The position numbers and the translations under genes were made by a program. Positions 26,874-36,089 of a stretch of DNA of 64,000 bases are shown here, one piece after another. Source of the stretch: CAWIJJ01 sp963836405. Lineage in GTDB: Bacteria > Acidobacteriota > Terriglobia > Bryobacterales > Bryobacteraceae. The DNA lies in assembly GCA_963836405.1 (NCBI GenBank), contig CAWIJL010000021.1:62001-126000 (forward strand), written 5' to 3'. Numbering within the stretch: position 1 is the stretch's first letter; the number at the start of each line of letters is the position of its first letter. Below the pieces are notes generated by a model that was given only the letters and a program-made list of their open reading frames with translations, searched no databases and was not told the origin of the DNA.

Positions 26874-27601
26874 TGCGAATGACCATTGCAGTGCTTCTGG
26901 CGATAGCGGCGCAAGGCCAGCAGCCGCCGGGCGCCCGTCCCGAATTCGAAGTGGCTGCAGTGAAGCCGGGAGATCCGGCGGACCCCAGTTCCAGTGCCCG
27001 CAGTTCTCCAGGCGGAATGGAAATGCGGAACACGACCCTCCGTACTCTGGTGCGAAGCGCGTACGGGCTCAACGAGCATCAGCTCGAAGGTGGGCCGAAA
27101 TGGATGGACTCCGCCCGGTTCACGATTGTGGCCAAACTGCCTGCCGGCGCGTCGCGCGACCAGATTCCTCTCATGCTGCAATCGCTGCTGGCGGAGCGGT
27201 TCAGGTTCGAGAGTCATCGGGTGACGAAAGAGTTGCCACTGTACTCGCTGGTGATTGCGAAGGGCGGTCCGAAGTTGCAGGCAACCGCCGGGGACGAGCG
27301 CTATCCGGGCAGCTCCAGCCAGGGAGATCGCATGATTCGCGGCCGTGGCCTGCCGGTCTCTTCGCTGGCCGCCATGCTCATCGGCCCTGTGGGCGCTCCG
27401 GTCGTCAATCGTACGAAGCTGGCGGGCCTCTACACGTTCAATCTCGACTTCGCATCGTTGATGGGAACACCCCGCGAAGATGAGACACTGCCGACGGTGT
27501 TTGTGGCGCTTCAGGAAAGGCTCGGGCTCAAGCTTGAACCGGGTAGAGGAGCGATAGAGATACTCGTCGTGGACCGGGCGGACATGCCGGGGGAGAACTA
27601 G
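26873..27601 (+). CDS. TIGR03435-family exported protein
   Basis: A 242-residue protein of an Acidobacteriota-expanded family of unknown function. It has a short signal sequence (MTIAVLLAIAAQG), then FEVAAVKPGDP, the family's start. Further family blocks are TLRTLVRSAYGLNEHQLEGGPKW, ARFTIVAKLPAGAS, LLAERFRFESHRVTKELPLYSLVIAKGGPKL, and GLYTFNLDF near the end. The last residues, LEPGRGAIEILVVDRADMP, are also typical. An inverted repeat overlaps the start codon. Several members lie near peptidase or sensor genes of the BlaR1 type, but none is seen here. Confidence 0.9.
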   Translation: MRMTIAVLLAIAAQGQQPPGARPEFEVAAVKPGDPADPSSSARSSPGGMEMRNTTLRTLVRSAYGLNEHQLEGGPKWMDSARFTIVAKLPAGASRDQIPLMLQSLLAERFRFESHRVTKELPLYSLVIAKGGPKLQATAGDERYPGSSSQGDRMIRGRGLPVSSLAAMLIGPVGAPVVNRTKLAGLYTFNLDFASLMGTPREDETLPTVFVALQERLGLKLEPGRGAIEILVVDRADMPGEN

Positions 27602-27633
27602 CCATCTCGCGTCCTCCCGGATGTTCCGACGTC

Positions 27634-29280
27634 CTACTTTGGGTCGGTTGGAATGGGCGCCGGGGTTCTTGGGGCCTTCTGCACTTCGGTCCACGGTACG
27701 GCTCCCACGCGCGCCGCCCATCGTTCGTACATGCCGGTCAGCCGCTCGGCGGTGGCGGGCTCCTTTGCGGACAGGTCGTTCAGTTCGCTTCGGTCCGCGG
27801 GAATATCGTAGAGTTCCCACTGGCCGGGGTGGCGCGAAACCAGCTTCCACTTGCCGTCGCGCACGGCGCGGTTGCCCTCGTGCTCCCAATAGATGGCGTT
27901 CTGCCGGTCCGCAAGCCGCCCGGCGAGGAGCGGCAGCAGGCTGCGGCCCTCCATCGGCTGAACGGCTTCGCCGTGATTGGTCTGCGGGTATTTCGCGCCC
28001 GCCGCATCCACACAGGTAGCCATGAGGTCGATGAGGTGATTCGGCTGATGCACCATGCTGCCGGCCGAGCGGATGTGACCAGGCCAGTGCGCGATGAAGG
28101 GCGATGAGATGCCCCCTTCGTGCACCCAGTGCTTGTACAGCCGGAACGGCGTGTTGGACGCATTCGCCCAGTTCAAGCCGTAGCTCGCGAAGGTGGCCTC
28201 GCTGCCCGGCATGAGGCCCGGGCGGTTGCCGGTTTCCACCTGGATGCCGCGCTTCTGCGCTCCGGCGATGCGGGGCTGCTGCGCGTTCGCGGCCAGCTCT
28301 TCGGCGCACCCGCCGTTATCGGCCAGAAACAGCAGCAGCGTGTTGTCGAGCTGCCCGGTGCGGCGCAGGGCGGAAACGATGCGGCCGATGTCCTGGTCCA
28401 GGCGGTCAACCTGGGCGGAATAGACCTCCATGCGGCGCTGCTGCCATTCCTTGTCGGGAGCATCCTTCCACTCGGGAACGCGGGAATCGCGCGGCGTGAG
28501 CGGCCATCGGGGATCGATCAAGCCGAGACTGATCATGCGGCGCCGTCGCTCCTCCCGCAGGCGGTCCCAGCCGTCGCGATAGCGCCCCCGGTAGCGGGCA
28601 ATATCGGGCTCGAGCGCGTGCAGCGGCCAGTGTGGCGCGGTAAACGCAGTGTAGAGAAAGAAGGGCTGGTGTTTTTGAGCGGCTTCCTCCACGTAGCGGG
28701 CGGCATTGGCGGCGATAGCGTCGGTCAGGTAAAAATCCTTGCTGTCGCGTTCGATCCGCTCGTTGTCGCGTGCCAGCGTGTCCGGGTCGAAGTAGCTGGC
28801 GGCGCCGCCGATGATCCCGAAATAATGGTCGAATCCGCGCTGCAGGGGCCAGTTATGCTTGGACTGAGTCACCGGAGTTACGTGCCACTTACCCGACATG
28901 TAGGTCTCGTAACCGGCCGGCTTCAGGGCTTCGGCGATGGTTACGCAGCGACGGTTGAGATCGCCCGTGTACGCGGGAAAAGGCTTGGGTGCATCCACCA
29001 TGTGGCCCACGCCGGTCTGGTGGGCATAAAGGCCGGTCAACAGGGTCGCACGGCTGGGACAGCAGCGCGCCGTGTTATAGAACTGCGTCAACCGGAGGCC
29101 CCGCTTTGCCAGGGCGTCCAGATTCGGCGTGCGAATCTCGCCTCCGAAGCACCCGATATCGGAATAGCCCATGTCGTCGGCAAGCACGATCACGATGTTG
29201 GGGGCGGCGGAGGGCGCCGCCTTCCCACCCGTAGCGGCAGCGGCGCCGGCTGCCGCCTGAAGAAACGATCGTCGATTCAT
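27634..29280 (-). CDS. Tat-exported sulfatase
   Basis: A 548-residue sulfatase. A twin-arginine signal (NRRSFLQAAAGAAA) precedes the metal site IVIVLADDMGYSDIGCFGG. The formylglycine sequence is CCPSRATLLTG (CxPSR), so an anaerobic- or FGE-type maturase is needed elsewhere in the genome. Later ligands include SGKWHVT and FLADNGG. The protein probably desulfates carbohydrates or other sulfate esters in the periplasm. It is divergent from the kinase gene cluster. Confidence 0.93.
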   Translation of the reverse strand: MNRRSFLQAAAGAAAATGGKAAPSAAPNIVIVLADDMGYSDIGCFGGEIRTPNLDALAKRGLRLTQFYNTARCCPSRATLLTGLYAHQTGVGHMVDAPKPFPAYTGDLNRRCVTIAEALKPAGYETYMSGKWHVTPVTQSKHNWPLQRGFDHYFGIIGGAASYFDPDTLARDNERIERDSKDFYLTDAIAANAARYVEEAAQKHQPFFLYTAFTAPHWPLHALEPDIARYRGRYRDGWDRLREERRRRMISLGLIDPRWPLTPRDSRVPEWKDAPDKEWQQRRMEVYSAQVDRLDQDIGRIVSALRRTGQLDNTLLLFLADNGGCAEELAANAQQPRIAGAQKRGIQVETGNRPGLMPGSEATFASYGLNWANASNTPFRLYKHWVHEGGISSPFIAHWPGHIRSAGSMVHQPNHLIDLMATCVDAAGAKYPQTNHGEAVQPMEGRSLLPLLAGRLADRQNAIYWEHEGNRAVRDGKWKLVSRHPGQWELYDIPADRSELNDLSAKEPATAERLTGMYERWAARVGAVPWTEVQKAPRTPAPIPTDPK

Positions 29281-29383
29281 TGTTCCCGCCCTTTCGCGTT
29301 CACCTACTCACCTTAACTCCGAAAGCGGGTTTACGGAACCTGAATGCGGCGTCGATACCGCTCAACGGGGCGGCCTCCGCCTT

Positions 29384-29389
29384 TATACT
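29384..29389 (+). promoter_or_regulatory. possible -10 element before the histidine kinase gene
   Basis: TATACT lies directly before the GGAGG ribosome site (29390-29394), which is seven bases from the ATG at 29401. A start this close to the ribosome site is unusual and I see no good -35 box, so this is only a suggestion. Confidence 0.25.
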
Positions 29390-29400
29390 GGAGGTTCACC

Positions 29401-31248
29401 ATGAATTTGCCCGGCTGGAAACCCGCGGTCACGTATACCGCCCTTCTTGCCGCGGCTCTGCTGGCCGCGCTGGCGGCCTCTTCGCAGTTCGGTGCGCCGC
29501 TCAATAACTGGGCGTATGACGGGATATTTCGCGCGCACCAGCCCGCGGCGTGGCAGCCGGAATCGGCGCTCCTCGCCATCGACGAGCGGACGTTGGCGGG
29601 CATCCCGGGCGACCTGCGCGGCATCCGCGAGCCGCTCGCCCGCGCGCTCCGGCTTGCGGCGGCCGCGCGGCCCAAAGTCATCGCCCTCGATCTGATCCTC
29701 GAGAACAAGGCAACTCCAGCCGAAGACGCCGCGCTCGCCTCCGCCTTGGACTCTATTCCCAACGTGGTTCTCGCGAGTCCACTGCTTCCCGATGGCTGGG
29801 GCGAGCCGCGGCCGGAATTTCGGGGCGCGGCCATCGGGCACGTCAACGCTCCCGTGGACAAAGACGGCATCACCCGGGCCATCACGCTTTCGAAACATTT
29901 CGGACGAAAGCGGTACTGGGCGCTGGCTCTCGAAGCCTTTCGGCTTGCCCGTCAAACCGACATCCTCGAGGATCCCGATTTCCTGCATGTCGGCAGTGTG
30001 ACCATTCCCGCTCCGGCGCCGGGCCGTCCGATGCGGGTCCGGTTTCTGCCGTCCGGCATGGCGATTCCGGAAGTTCCCCTGAACCAACTCCTCCAGGATC
30101 CCTCGCGCGCGGAGGTTTTTCGCGGCAAGGTGGTCTTTGTCGGGGTTACCGCGCAGACCGAACACGACACGGTGATCGCTCCGAATTCGAACGAGCGCCC
30201 GACGCCGGGCGTGCAGTTCAACGCCGAGGTCTTCGAAACCCTGGCCCGCGGGGCTTTTCTTACGGACGTCCCGGGATTATGGGTGCTCCTGCTGGCTGTG
30301 GTCTGGGTGGCCGCCGAAGGGCTGGTGTTCCGATATTTTCAGGGCTGGACGGCCTACGCAAGCGGCGCCCTGGTGCTGGCCGCCTCCATGGCTGCTCCGT
30401 CCGCCTTTTTCCTGGGCGGACGCGTCCTACCTTTTACAGCCTCGGCGTTTCCGGGCTGGCTCGGCTTTCTCACCGCCGGCGGTTACTACCACCTCGTGGT
30501 ACGGCGGCGGCTGACGCGCAGCGAAGCGGAGCGGGCGCGCTACCAGCAGGCCATGCACTTTGTCACTCACGAAATGCGCACGCCGCTTTCCGCGATCCAG
30601 GGTTCGAGCGAGCTGATCTCCCGCTTCGCTCTGACGGAAGAGAAGCGCAAGCAGCTTTCTCAACTCATCAATTCCGAATCCAAGCGCCTTGCCCGCATGG
30701 TCGAGATTTTCCTCAACGTGGAACGGCTGTCGGCCGGCCAGATGGAACTGAAGCACGAGGTTATCGACGTCGGCGAAACAGTGGTAGTCTGCGTGGGCCG
30801 CACGCTCCCGCTTGCCGAACGCAAGCATATCGGCATTCACCTGGAACCTATCGCCGCGGGAATCGAAGTTACCGGCGATCGGGAACTCATGGAGTACGCC
30901 TGCTACAATCTGCTTACAAACGCGGTCAAATATTCTCCCCAGCAAACCGAGGTGACCGTGACCGCCGCTTGCGAGGGCGGACACGTGCGGATTGCCGTGC
31001 GGGACCAGGGGATCGGCATGGATCAGAAGGAAGTCAAACAAATCTTCAGGAAGTTTTACCGGACCCGGAAGGCCGAGGAATCCGGTGAGGCCGGCACCGG
31101 CATCGGGCTCTCGATCGTTCAGCAGATTGTAGAGCAACACGGCGGCGCGATCGAAGTGACCAGCAACCCGGGCGTGGGCTCCTGCTTTACGCTGGTGCTG
31201 CCCGCCGCGGCGCGCACGCCCTCGTCGGCACCCGCGGAACGGCACTAG
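29401..31248 (+). CDS. CHASE2-domain sensor histidine kinase
   Basis: A 615-residue membrane sensor kinase. One N-terminal membrane helix is followed by an extracytoplasmic CHASE2 domain (about residues 30-280; NWAYDGIFR, ALDLILE, GKVVFVGVTAQ). Three membrane helices come next (about 285-375). The cytoplasmic part has an H-box (FVTHEMRTPLSAIQ), N-box (NLLTNAVKYS), G1 (RDQGIGMD) and G2 (GTGIGLSIV), so it should be active. The ATG at 29401 with GGAGG is preferred over the frame start at 29344. The stop abuts the start of the regulator gene with no gap, so the pair is one operon. Confidence 0.93.
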   Translation: MNLPGWKPAVTYTALLAAALLAALAASSQFGAPLNNWAYDGIFRAHQPAAWQPESALLAIDERTLAGIPGDLRGIREPLARALRLAAAARPKVIALDLILENKATPAEDAALASALDSIPNVVLASPLLPDGWGEPRPEFRGAAIGHVNAPVDKDGITRAITLSKHFGRKRYWALALEAFRLARQTDILEDPDFLHVGSVTIPAPAPGRPMRVRFLPSGMAIPEVPLNQLLQDPSRAEVFRGKVVFVGVTAQTEHDTVIAPNSNERPTPGVQFNAEVFETLARGAFLTDVPGLWVLLLAVVWVAAEGLVFRYFQGWTAYASGALVLAASMAAPSAFFLGGRVLPFTASAFPGWLGFLTAGGYYHLVVRRRLTRSEAERARYQQAMHFVTHEMRTPLSAIQGSSELISRFALTEEKRKQLSQLINSESKRLARMVEIFLNVERLSAGQMELKHEVIDVGETVVVCVGRTLPLAERKHIGIHLEPIAAGIEVTGDRELMEYACYNLLTNAVKYSPQQTEVTVTAACEGGHVRIAVRDQGIGMDQKEVKQIFRKFYRTRKAEESGEAGTGIGLSIVQQIVEQHGGAIEVTSNPGVGSCFTLVLPAAARTPSSAPAERH

Positions 31249-32556
31249 ATGGCCAAACTACTTCTGGTCGAGGACGACCCGGCCCTTCAGTTCACGATTC
31301 TGACCGCGCTCGAAGCCAGCGGCCACGAGGTGGACGCGGTTTCCACTACCGGCGAGGCCATTGAGAAGCTCTCCGCACAAGCCTACCCCATCGTCATTTC
31401 CGACATCTATATCGACGAGCGGACCGGCCTGGACGTGCTGGACGCCGCCAAGCGCCGCAACCCGGACTGCTCGGTAATTCTGATGACCGGCCGCGGCACC
31501 ATGGAAACCGTGATGGCCGCCACCCGCGGCGGTGCGTTCGACTACATTGCCAAACCGTTTGAACTTGATGTGATGCTGGAGGCCATCGGCCGCGCTACCG
31601 CCGCCGGCCAGGACGAAGGGGAAGAGGCGGCCGGCGAGGACCTGCCCGAAACCGAACTGATCGGCGTCTCCGCTTCCATGGTCGAGATTTACAAGACCGT
31701 TTCCCGCGCCGCGCCCACCGATGCCACGGTGATCATCGAAGGCGAAACCGGCACCGGGAAGGAGCTTGTGGCGCGCATGATTCATCGCAACAGCCGGCGC
31801 TCCGCCCAGGCTTTTGTTGCGGTGGACTGCGGATCGATTGCTCCCTCGCTCCTCGAGAGCGAATTGTTCGGCGCCATCCGCGGCGCGTACACCGGCGCCG
31901 ACCGGGATCGCCAGGGCGTGTTCGAAGCGGCCAATCGCGGCACGGTCTTCCTCGACGAGATCGGCGAAATCGAGCTGAACTTTCAACTTGCCCTGCTGCG
32001 CTTCCTCGAAGGCCATGAGATTCGCCCGGTCGGCGCTTCGCGCTCCAAAGAGGTGGACGTGCGGGTGATCGTCGCCACGAACCGCGATCTGCAGCGCATG
32101 GTCGAGGAGGAGAAATTTCGCAAGGACCTCTGGTACCGGCTCAATACCGTCCGCATCTTCCTGCCGCCGCTGCGCGAGCGCCGCGGTGACATTCCCCTGC
32201 TCACCCGCTTCTTCATCAACAAATACAACGAGCGCTACGGCCGAGCGGTGAAACTGCTGGACTCGGGAGTTCGCGCGCTCCAAAATTTCACCTGGCCCGG
32301 AAACGTCCGCCAGTTGCAGCATACCGTCGAGCGCCTGACGATTTTGGCCGACCGCGTGGACGCGGAAGCGGTTCACAATGCCCTGACCGCGATGGAGTCG
32401 CGCGATAAACCGGTGGAGACCCTGGCCGACGCCGAGGAAGAACAGATCCGGCGCGTCCTGTCCGCCACCGGCGGGAACAAGAGCAAAGCCGCGGAGCTGC
32501 TCGGCATCGAGCGCAAGACCCTTTACCGCAAGCTCGAGCGCATGAAACTGCCGTAG
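31249..32556 (+). CDS. NtrC-type sigma-54-dependent response regulator
   Basis: A 435-residue activator. The receiver has VEDD near the start, the phospho-Asp in ISDIYI, and AKPF. The AAA+ domain carries Walker A GETGTGKE, the sigma-54 contact loop GAYTGA, Walker B FLDEIGE, and the arginine-finger region. The C-terminus is a Fis-type helix-turn-helix (NKSKAAELLGIERKTLYRKLERM). With the adjacent kinase it forms a complete two-component system that activates sigma-54 promoters. I found no convincing -24/-12 promoter in the nearby gaps, so the targets are unknown. Confidence 0.95.
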   Translation: MAKLLLVEDDPALQFTILTALEASGHEVDAVSTTGEAIEKLSAQAYPIVISDIYIDERTGLDVLDAAKRRNPDCSVILMTGRGTMETVMAATRGGAFDYIAKPFELDVMLEAIGRATAAGQDEGEEAAGEDLPETELIGVSASMVEIYKTVSRAAPTDATVIIEGETGTGKELVARMIHRNSRRSAQAFVAVDCGSIAPSLLESELFGAIRGAYTGADRDRQGVFEAANRGTVFLDEIGEIELNFQLALLRFLEGHEIRPVGASRSKEVDVRVIVATNRDLQRMVEEEKFRKDLWYRLNTVRIFLPPLRERRGDIPLLTRFFINKYNERYGRAVKLLDSGVRALQNFTWPGNVRQLQHTVERLTILADRVDAEAVHNALTAMESRDKPVETLADAEEEQIRRVLSATGGNKSKAAELLGIERKTLYRKLERMKLP

Positions 32557-32658
32557 TCTGGCGGTATACGATTTCCGGCGCCATCAGAGTGAAGTATTCC
32601 GGGAACAAAGCCGATTACAATGACGTTAGCTTCAGTATTGCGGGTCTAGAGGACAGAA

Positions 32659-32886
32659 ATGACCGAGGAAGAGAAGGAAAAAGCGAAGGCAACTGCCGCT
32701 GCGGGTGTGGGAGCAGGCGTCGGGACAGCCGGCGGAGCTACCGTCGGCGTGATAGAACTTGCCGCTCAGGGCGCGGCCACCGGACTCACGGCCGGAGTCG
32801 TCATTGGAGCCGCTGCCGTAGCCGGCGCGCTGCTTGGTCTGGGGGGTTACAAGCTGTACCGGCGTCTGCGAAAAGCGGCGGGCTGA
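32659..32886 (+). CDS. small Gly/Ala-rich membrane protein
   Basis: A 75-residue protein not assigned to a family. A charged start (MTEEEKEKAKATAA) is followed by a Gly/Ala/Val-rich hydrophobic region with G-xxx-G spacing (about residues 16-62), and a basic tail (YKLYRRLRKAAG). It may form one or two glycine-zipper helices. A GAGGA ribosome site precedes the ATG, which supports a real gene. It lies 102 bases after the response regulator and could be its target, but that is inference. Confidence 0.55.
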   Translation: MTEEEKEKAKATAAAGVGAGVGTAGGATVGVIELAAQGAATGLTAGVVIGAAAVAGALLGLGGYKLYRRLRKAAG

Positions 32887-32960
32887 TGCATCTGCGACGG
32901 AAGTCAAGCCCTGTATTGCTACAGTAGAGATTGCCTTTCACCACTTCAGCGGCGCCAGGA

Positions 32961-33707
32961 ATGGCCGCTCCGGTTCTCGCCACGCTCGTCGGCTTTGGCG
33001 GAGCGGCGCTGGGCCTCGAACTTACCGCACTTCGCCGCCGGGCCCGTCTCGTGCTGCCTTTCAGCGCTGGTGTGCTCCTCGGGGTCGCGCTCTTCGGGTT
33101 GCTTCCCGAACTCGGCCTTGAACTCGGCTGGCCAGTCTCCATCGCGCTGTGTGGCGCGGGCTACGGCCTGCTCTTCGTGGTCAATCGCTACGTCTATTCG
33201 GTCTGCCCCACCTGCGCGCATAATCACGACCACAGCCGGTGCTCCACTGAGCTTCACGGTTTTGCCGCGCCCTTGATTACCGCCGCTGCCATACATAGCT
33301 TTCTCGATGGCTGGTCGATCGGAACCGTGCAGCTTGCCGTTCCGCTGGGTTTGCGGGTGGCAGTGCCGCTGGCCGTGGCGCTACACAAGGTTCCCGAAGG
33401 GATAGCCTTGGGCGGACTCATGCGGGCTACCATGCGATCCCGTTCCGCCGCTCTGGCCTGGTGCGCGGTAGCGGAAGGTGCTACCTTGCTGGGCGGAGCC
33501 GCCGGATTACTGTTCGCTCCGAAACTCGGCGCGGTCTGGATCACTTATCCGCTCGGGATCACGGCCGGCTGGCTTGCTTATCTCGGATTTCACGCCGTTC
33601 ACGAAGAGTGGAAACGGAGGGGTCCCGCGCCCTCGTTCACCGCGGCGTTGTGCGGCGTGTTGGGTGCCGCGGCCGTGCAGCGGGGCGTCGAGATGTTCTT
33701 TCACTGA
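32961..33707 (+). CDS. ZIP-family metal transporter
   Basis: About 248 residues with eight hydrophobic helices. The metal-site helices are present: AAAIHSFLDGWSIG (helix IV) and VALHKVPEGIALGG (helix V, HKxPEG). A short loop between helices III and IV is Cys/His-rich (CPTCAHNHDHSRCS) and may bind metal. A TTG at 32931 would add ten residues and is an alternative start. ZIP proteins move zinc, iron or manganese into the cytoplasm. Confidence 0.88.
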   Translation: MAAPVLATLVGFGGAALGLELTALRRRARLVLPFSAGVLLGVALFGLLPELGLELGWPVSIALCGAGYGLLFVVNRYVYSVCPTCAHNHDHSRCSTELHGFAAPLITAAAIHSFLDGWSIGTVQLAVPLGLRVAVPLAVALHKVPEGIALGGLMRATMRSRSAALAWCAVAEGATLLGGAAGLLFAPKLGAVWITYPLGITAGWLAYLGFHAVHEEWKRRGPAPSFTAALCGVLGAAAVQRGVEMFFH

Positions 33708-33716
33708 CGTTCGGCC

Positions 33717-34613
33717 TTATTTGCCGCGGCGCAACTGTCCGATGTCTACAACCATGCCGGCCTCCGCGGAGGATGGACGTTTGGCGGCGAGCGATTTGGC
33801 CTGCTCCGTAATCCGTTTCGCCTCTTCGTCGCTGCCGGTGCGCCTGAGACATTTTGCGTAGTTCGCCAGAGTGGACGCCGCCGCCTGGGGCGAGAATCCG
33901 GTGCTCGCATCGATGATCGCCACGGCTTCTGCGTACAGGTGTTCGGCCTCTTCGTAGTCCTTACGGTCGAAAAGCAGCCGGGCCAGATTGTTCAGCACTC
34001 CGGCAGTCACTTCCGCATCCGAGCCGGGCGAGTTGCGCTGGATCGAAAGCGCCTCGCGCAAGAGTTCCTCCGACCGGCCGGCCTTCCGCTCCCGAAACTC
34101 GAGAGCTCCCATATTGCAGAGCAGCATCGAAATTACATTGGGATCCGGAGCGTGTACGTGAGGAGCGATGTCGCGGGCCTGTTCGTAGGTGGCGCGAGCC
34201 TCCGTAAGCCGCCCGGTGCGCGCGTACAGCACGCCCAATCCCGCGTAGATCTCAACAAGCTGCGCGTTCCGCGGGTCTGCGGCCAGTTGCAGTTCCGCCG
34301 CACGCTTCCACGCGTGTTCGGCTCCCGAATAGGCGCCGCGGCAGAGGTCCGCGCTGGCCAGCGCTTTCCAGAACGCCGGCGCTCGCGCAGCGTATCGTGC
34401 GCCGCTCGATGTGGAGGCCTGAATCGCTTTGGTGAAGTTGCGCGCGGCCGCTTCGCAATCTCCCTTCCGCATGCCGGCGATTCCCGAGTGGAAGAACGTA
34501 TCCGGAGTGCTTTGCTCCGGAAGTCCCGCAGCCGGTCCATTACTCGCCAGCGCGGCAACGGCCAGCGACATAGCGAAAAAACATCTCCCCGCCGAACATT
34601 CCCCTAGCTTCAT
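33717..34613 (-). CDS. exported tetratricopeptide-repeat protein
   Basis: A 298-residue protein with a signal peptide (FFAMSLAVAALASNGPAAG) and about five TPR-like repeats, for example AEIYAGLGVLYARTGRLTEARATYEQ-type and GVLNNLARLLFDRKDYEEAEHLYAEA. These are protein-interaction scaffolds. The C-terminal repeat ends TLANYAKCLRRTGSDEEAKRI. No enzymatic domain is present. It converges with the ZIP transporter gene nine bases away. Confidence 0.85.
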   Translation of the reverse strand: MKLGECSAGRCFFAMSLAVAALASNGPAAGLPEQSTPDTFFHSGIAGMRKGDCEAAARNFTKAIQASTSSGARYAARAPAFWKALASADLCRGAYSGAEHAWKRAAELQLAADPRNAQLVEIYAGLGVLYARTGRLTEARATYEQARDIAPHVHAPDPNVISMLLCNMGALEFRERKAGRSEELLREALSIQRNSPGSDAEVTAGVLNNLARLLFDRKDYEEAEHLYAEAVAIIDASTGFSPQAAASTLANYAKCLRRTGSDEEAKRITEQAKSLAAKRPSSAEAGMVVDIGQLRRGK

Positions 34614-34693
34614 TGTCTGGTGTGACGGACAACGAAGGAAAAAGTTTGCCCCTGTTTACAATCGACGGTGCGAACGGCATCCTTAGTGGCTGC

Positions 34694-35866
34694 TTAATCG
34701 TGACATTGCAAGCCTTCTCGAGCGAACACCCGTCGTCCGCGCATCCAGGTTTCGAGCACTTCAACGTGTCCGAATGAATTTATGCGGAAGCGTACCAGGT
34801 CCGCGAGTTCGTCCGCTGCGAGCCCCGCCATGCGCCCTTTGAGGTGCGCCGCACGCGCTGGATTCGTGGTGGCCATGGCCACGGCTGTGCTCCAGTCCAA
34901 TCCCGCGAGGCTGACGGCGTGGCTCACCGCCGCGTTCATCCGCAATGCGCTGCCCGCGAGCCGGTCGGTGCCTTCCAGCACCACGCGTCCCTCCGCGGTG
35001 AGTTCCACCGCCAACTCTCCCAATTGGTACGGTCCCGGGGCCGCGCCGGCGGGCGTGGACGCATCCGTCACAAGAAGACACCTCTGGGCTCCTTTGGCGC
35101 GAATCGCGCTTGTGAGAAACGCGGCATCCAGGTGAACACCGTCAGCGATGAAGCTCGCCATCAGCCGGTCTTCGGCAAGTTGCTCCCAGATGTAGTTTGG
35201 ATGGCGGGGCAGCCGCCAGTGAGCGCCGTTGCCGAGATGCGTCGAAACGGTCGCGCCGGCCGCAACGGCGTCGCGAATCTGCTCTCCGCTTGCGGCGGTG
35301 TGGCCGATGGCAACGACCACGCCTGCCCGCGCCAGCTCATCGATGTACGCCGCGGCGCCGGTCCACTCCGGAGCCACCGTCACCATACGCACCAATCCGT
35401 TCGACGCCTCCTGCCAGGCGCGGAACTCGTTCACGTCCGGAGGACGCACCCACTCCGCCGGATGTGCCCCCCGCGGTCCATCCTCGCGGGAGATGTGCGG
35501 CCCTTCGACGTGCAGGCCCGCGATGGCCTCGCCGTCCTCGAGGTCCCGGGCGGCGTGCGCCAGGTTTCGTAGAGCCGCCGTCATCCGTGCGGGGGATCCC
35601 GTGATCACGGTAGGAAAGAACCGGGTTACCCCGGTAGAGAACAGTGCCCGGATGGCCCTTCCGACCTCGTCCACCGGCACGTCGGGGTTGTTGAAATCCA
35701 CACCAGCGAAGCCATTCACCTGCAGGTCGATAAACCCCGCCGAAAGGTAGATGCCGGGCGGCTGGCACGCAACGTGCCCTAAACCATAAGTGACAATCCG
35801 CAGGGCTTCATCGAAACGAATTTCCACGTCCGCCCCGCGGTACACGTCGATGCCGCAACAGATCAT
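34694..35866 (-). CDS. nagA: N-acetylglucosamine-6-phosphate deacetylase
   Basis: An amidohydrolase of 390 residues, the usual length, that converts N-acetylglucosamine-6-phosphate to glucosamine-6-phosphate and acetate in the cytoplasm. Landmarks are SAGFIDLQVNGFAGVDFN, the metal Glu in HVEGPHIS, His in AIGHTAASG, His in STHLGNGAHW, and the catalytic Asp in LLVTDAST. No nagB or transporter gene is nearby, so it is not in a standard nag operon. Confidence 0.93.
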   Translation of the reverse strand: MICCGIDVYRGADVEIRFDEALRIVTYGLGHVACQPPGIYLSAGFIDLQVNGFAGVDFNNPDVPVDEVGRAIRALFSTGVTRFFPTVITGSPARMTAALRNLAHAARDLEDGEAIAGLHVEGPHISREDGPRGAHPAEWVRPPDVNEFRAWQEASNGLVRMVTVAPEWTGAAAYIDELARAGVVVAIGHTAASGEQIRDAVAAGATVSTHLGNGAHWRLPRHPNYIWEQLAEDRLMASFIADGVHLDAAFLTSAIRAKGAQRCLLVTDASTPAGAAPGPYQLGELAVELTAEGRVVLEGTDRLAGSALRMNAAVSHAVSLAGLDWSTAVAMATTNPARAAHLKGRMAGLAADELADLVRFRINSFGHVEVLETWMRGRRVFAREGLQCHD

Positions 35867-36089
35867 GATCGCGTCGTTTTATTCACAAGTTTGTCACACT
35901 CGGTGGCGCCTAAACGCAACGGATCGTTGGCGGAAATATCTGTTGAAATCCGGCGGGGCGGGGCAAAACGGGGTGGCGCGCCCTGGACGGCGCGCGCTAA
36001 AAAAGGAGAGTCCATTAGTTGGCTGCGCGGTTCCGATGGCAAATCTCGGGGGAGGTGGTCATCTTCGCCGCGCAGCCCGCTTCTTTCCG

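Noticed and set aside
32557..32658. Possible sigma-54 promoter before the small Gly/Ala-rich gene (TGGCGG near 32561).
   Set aside because: No matching TTGC at the -12 spacing; the similarity is only half of the consensus.
35985..36010. GC-rich hairpin near 35990 followed by six A, considered as a terminator.
   Set aside because: On the plus strand the tract is A instead of T, and on the minus strand the T run comes before the hairpin, so neither direction fits.
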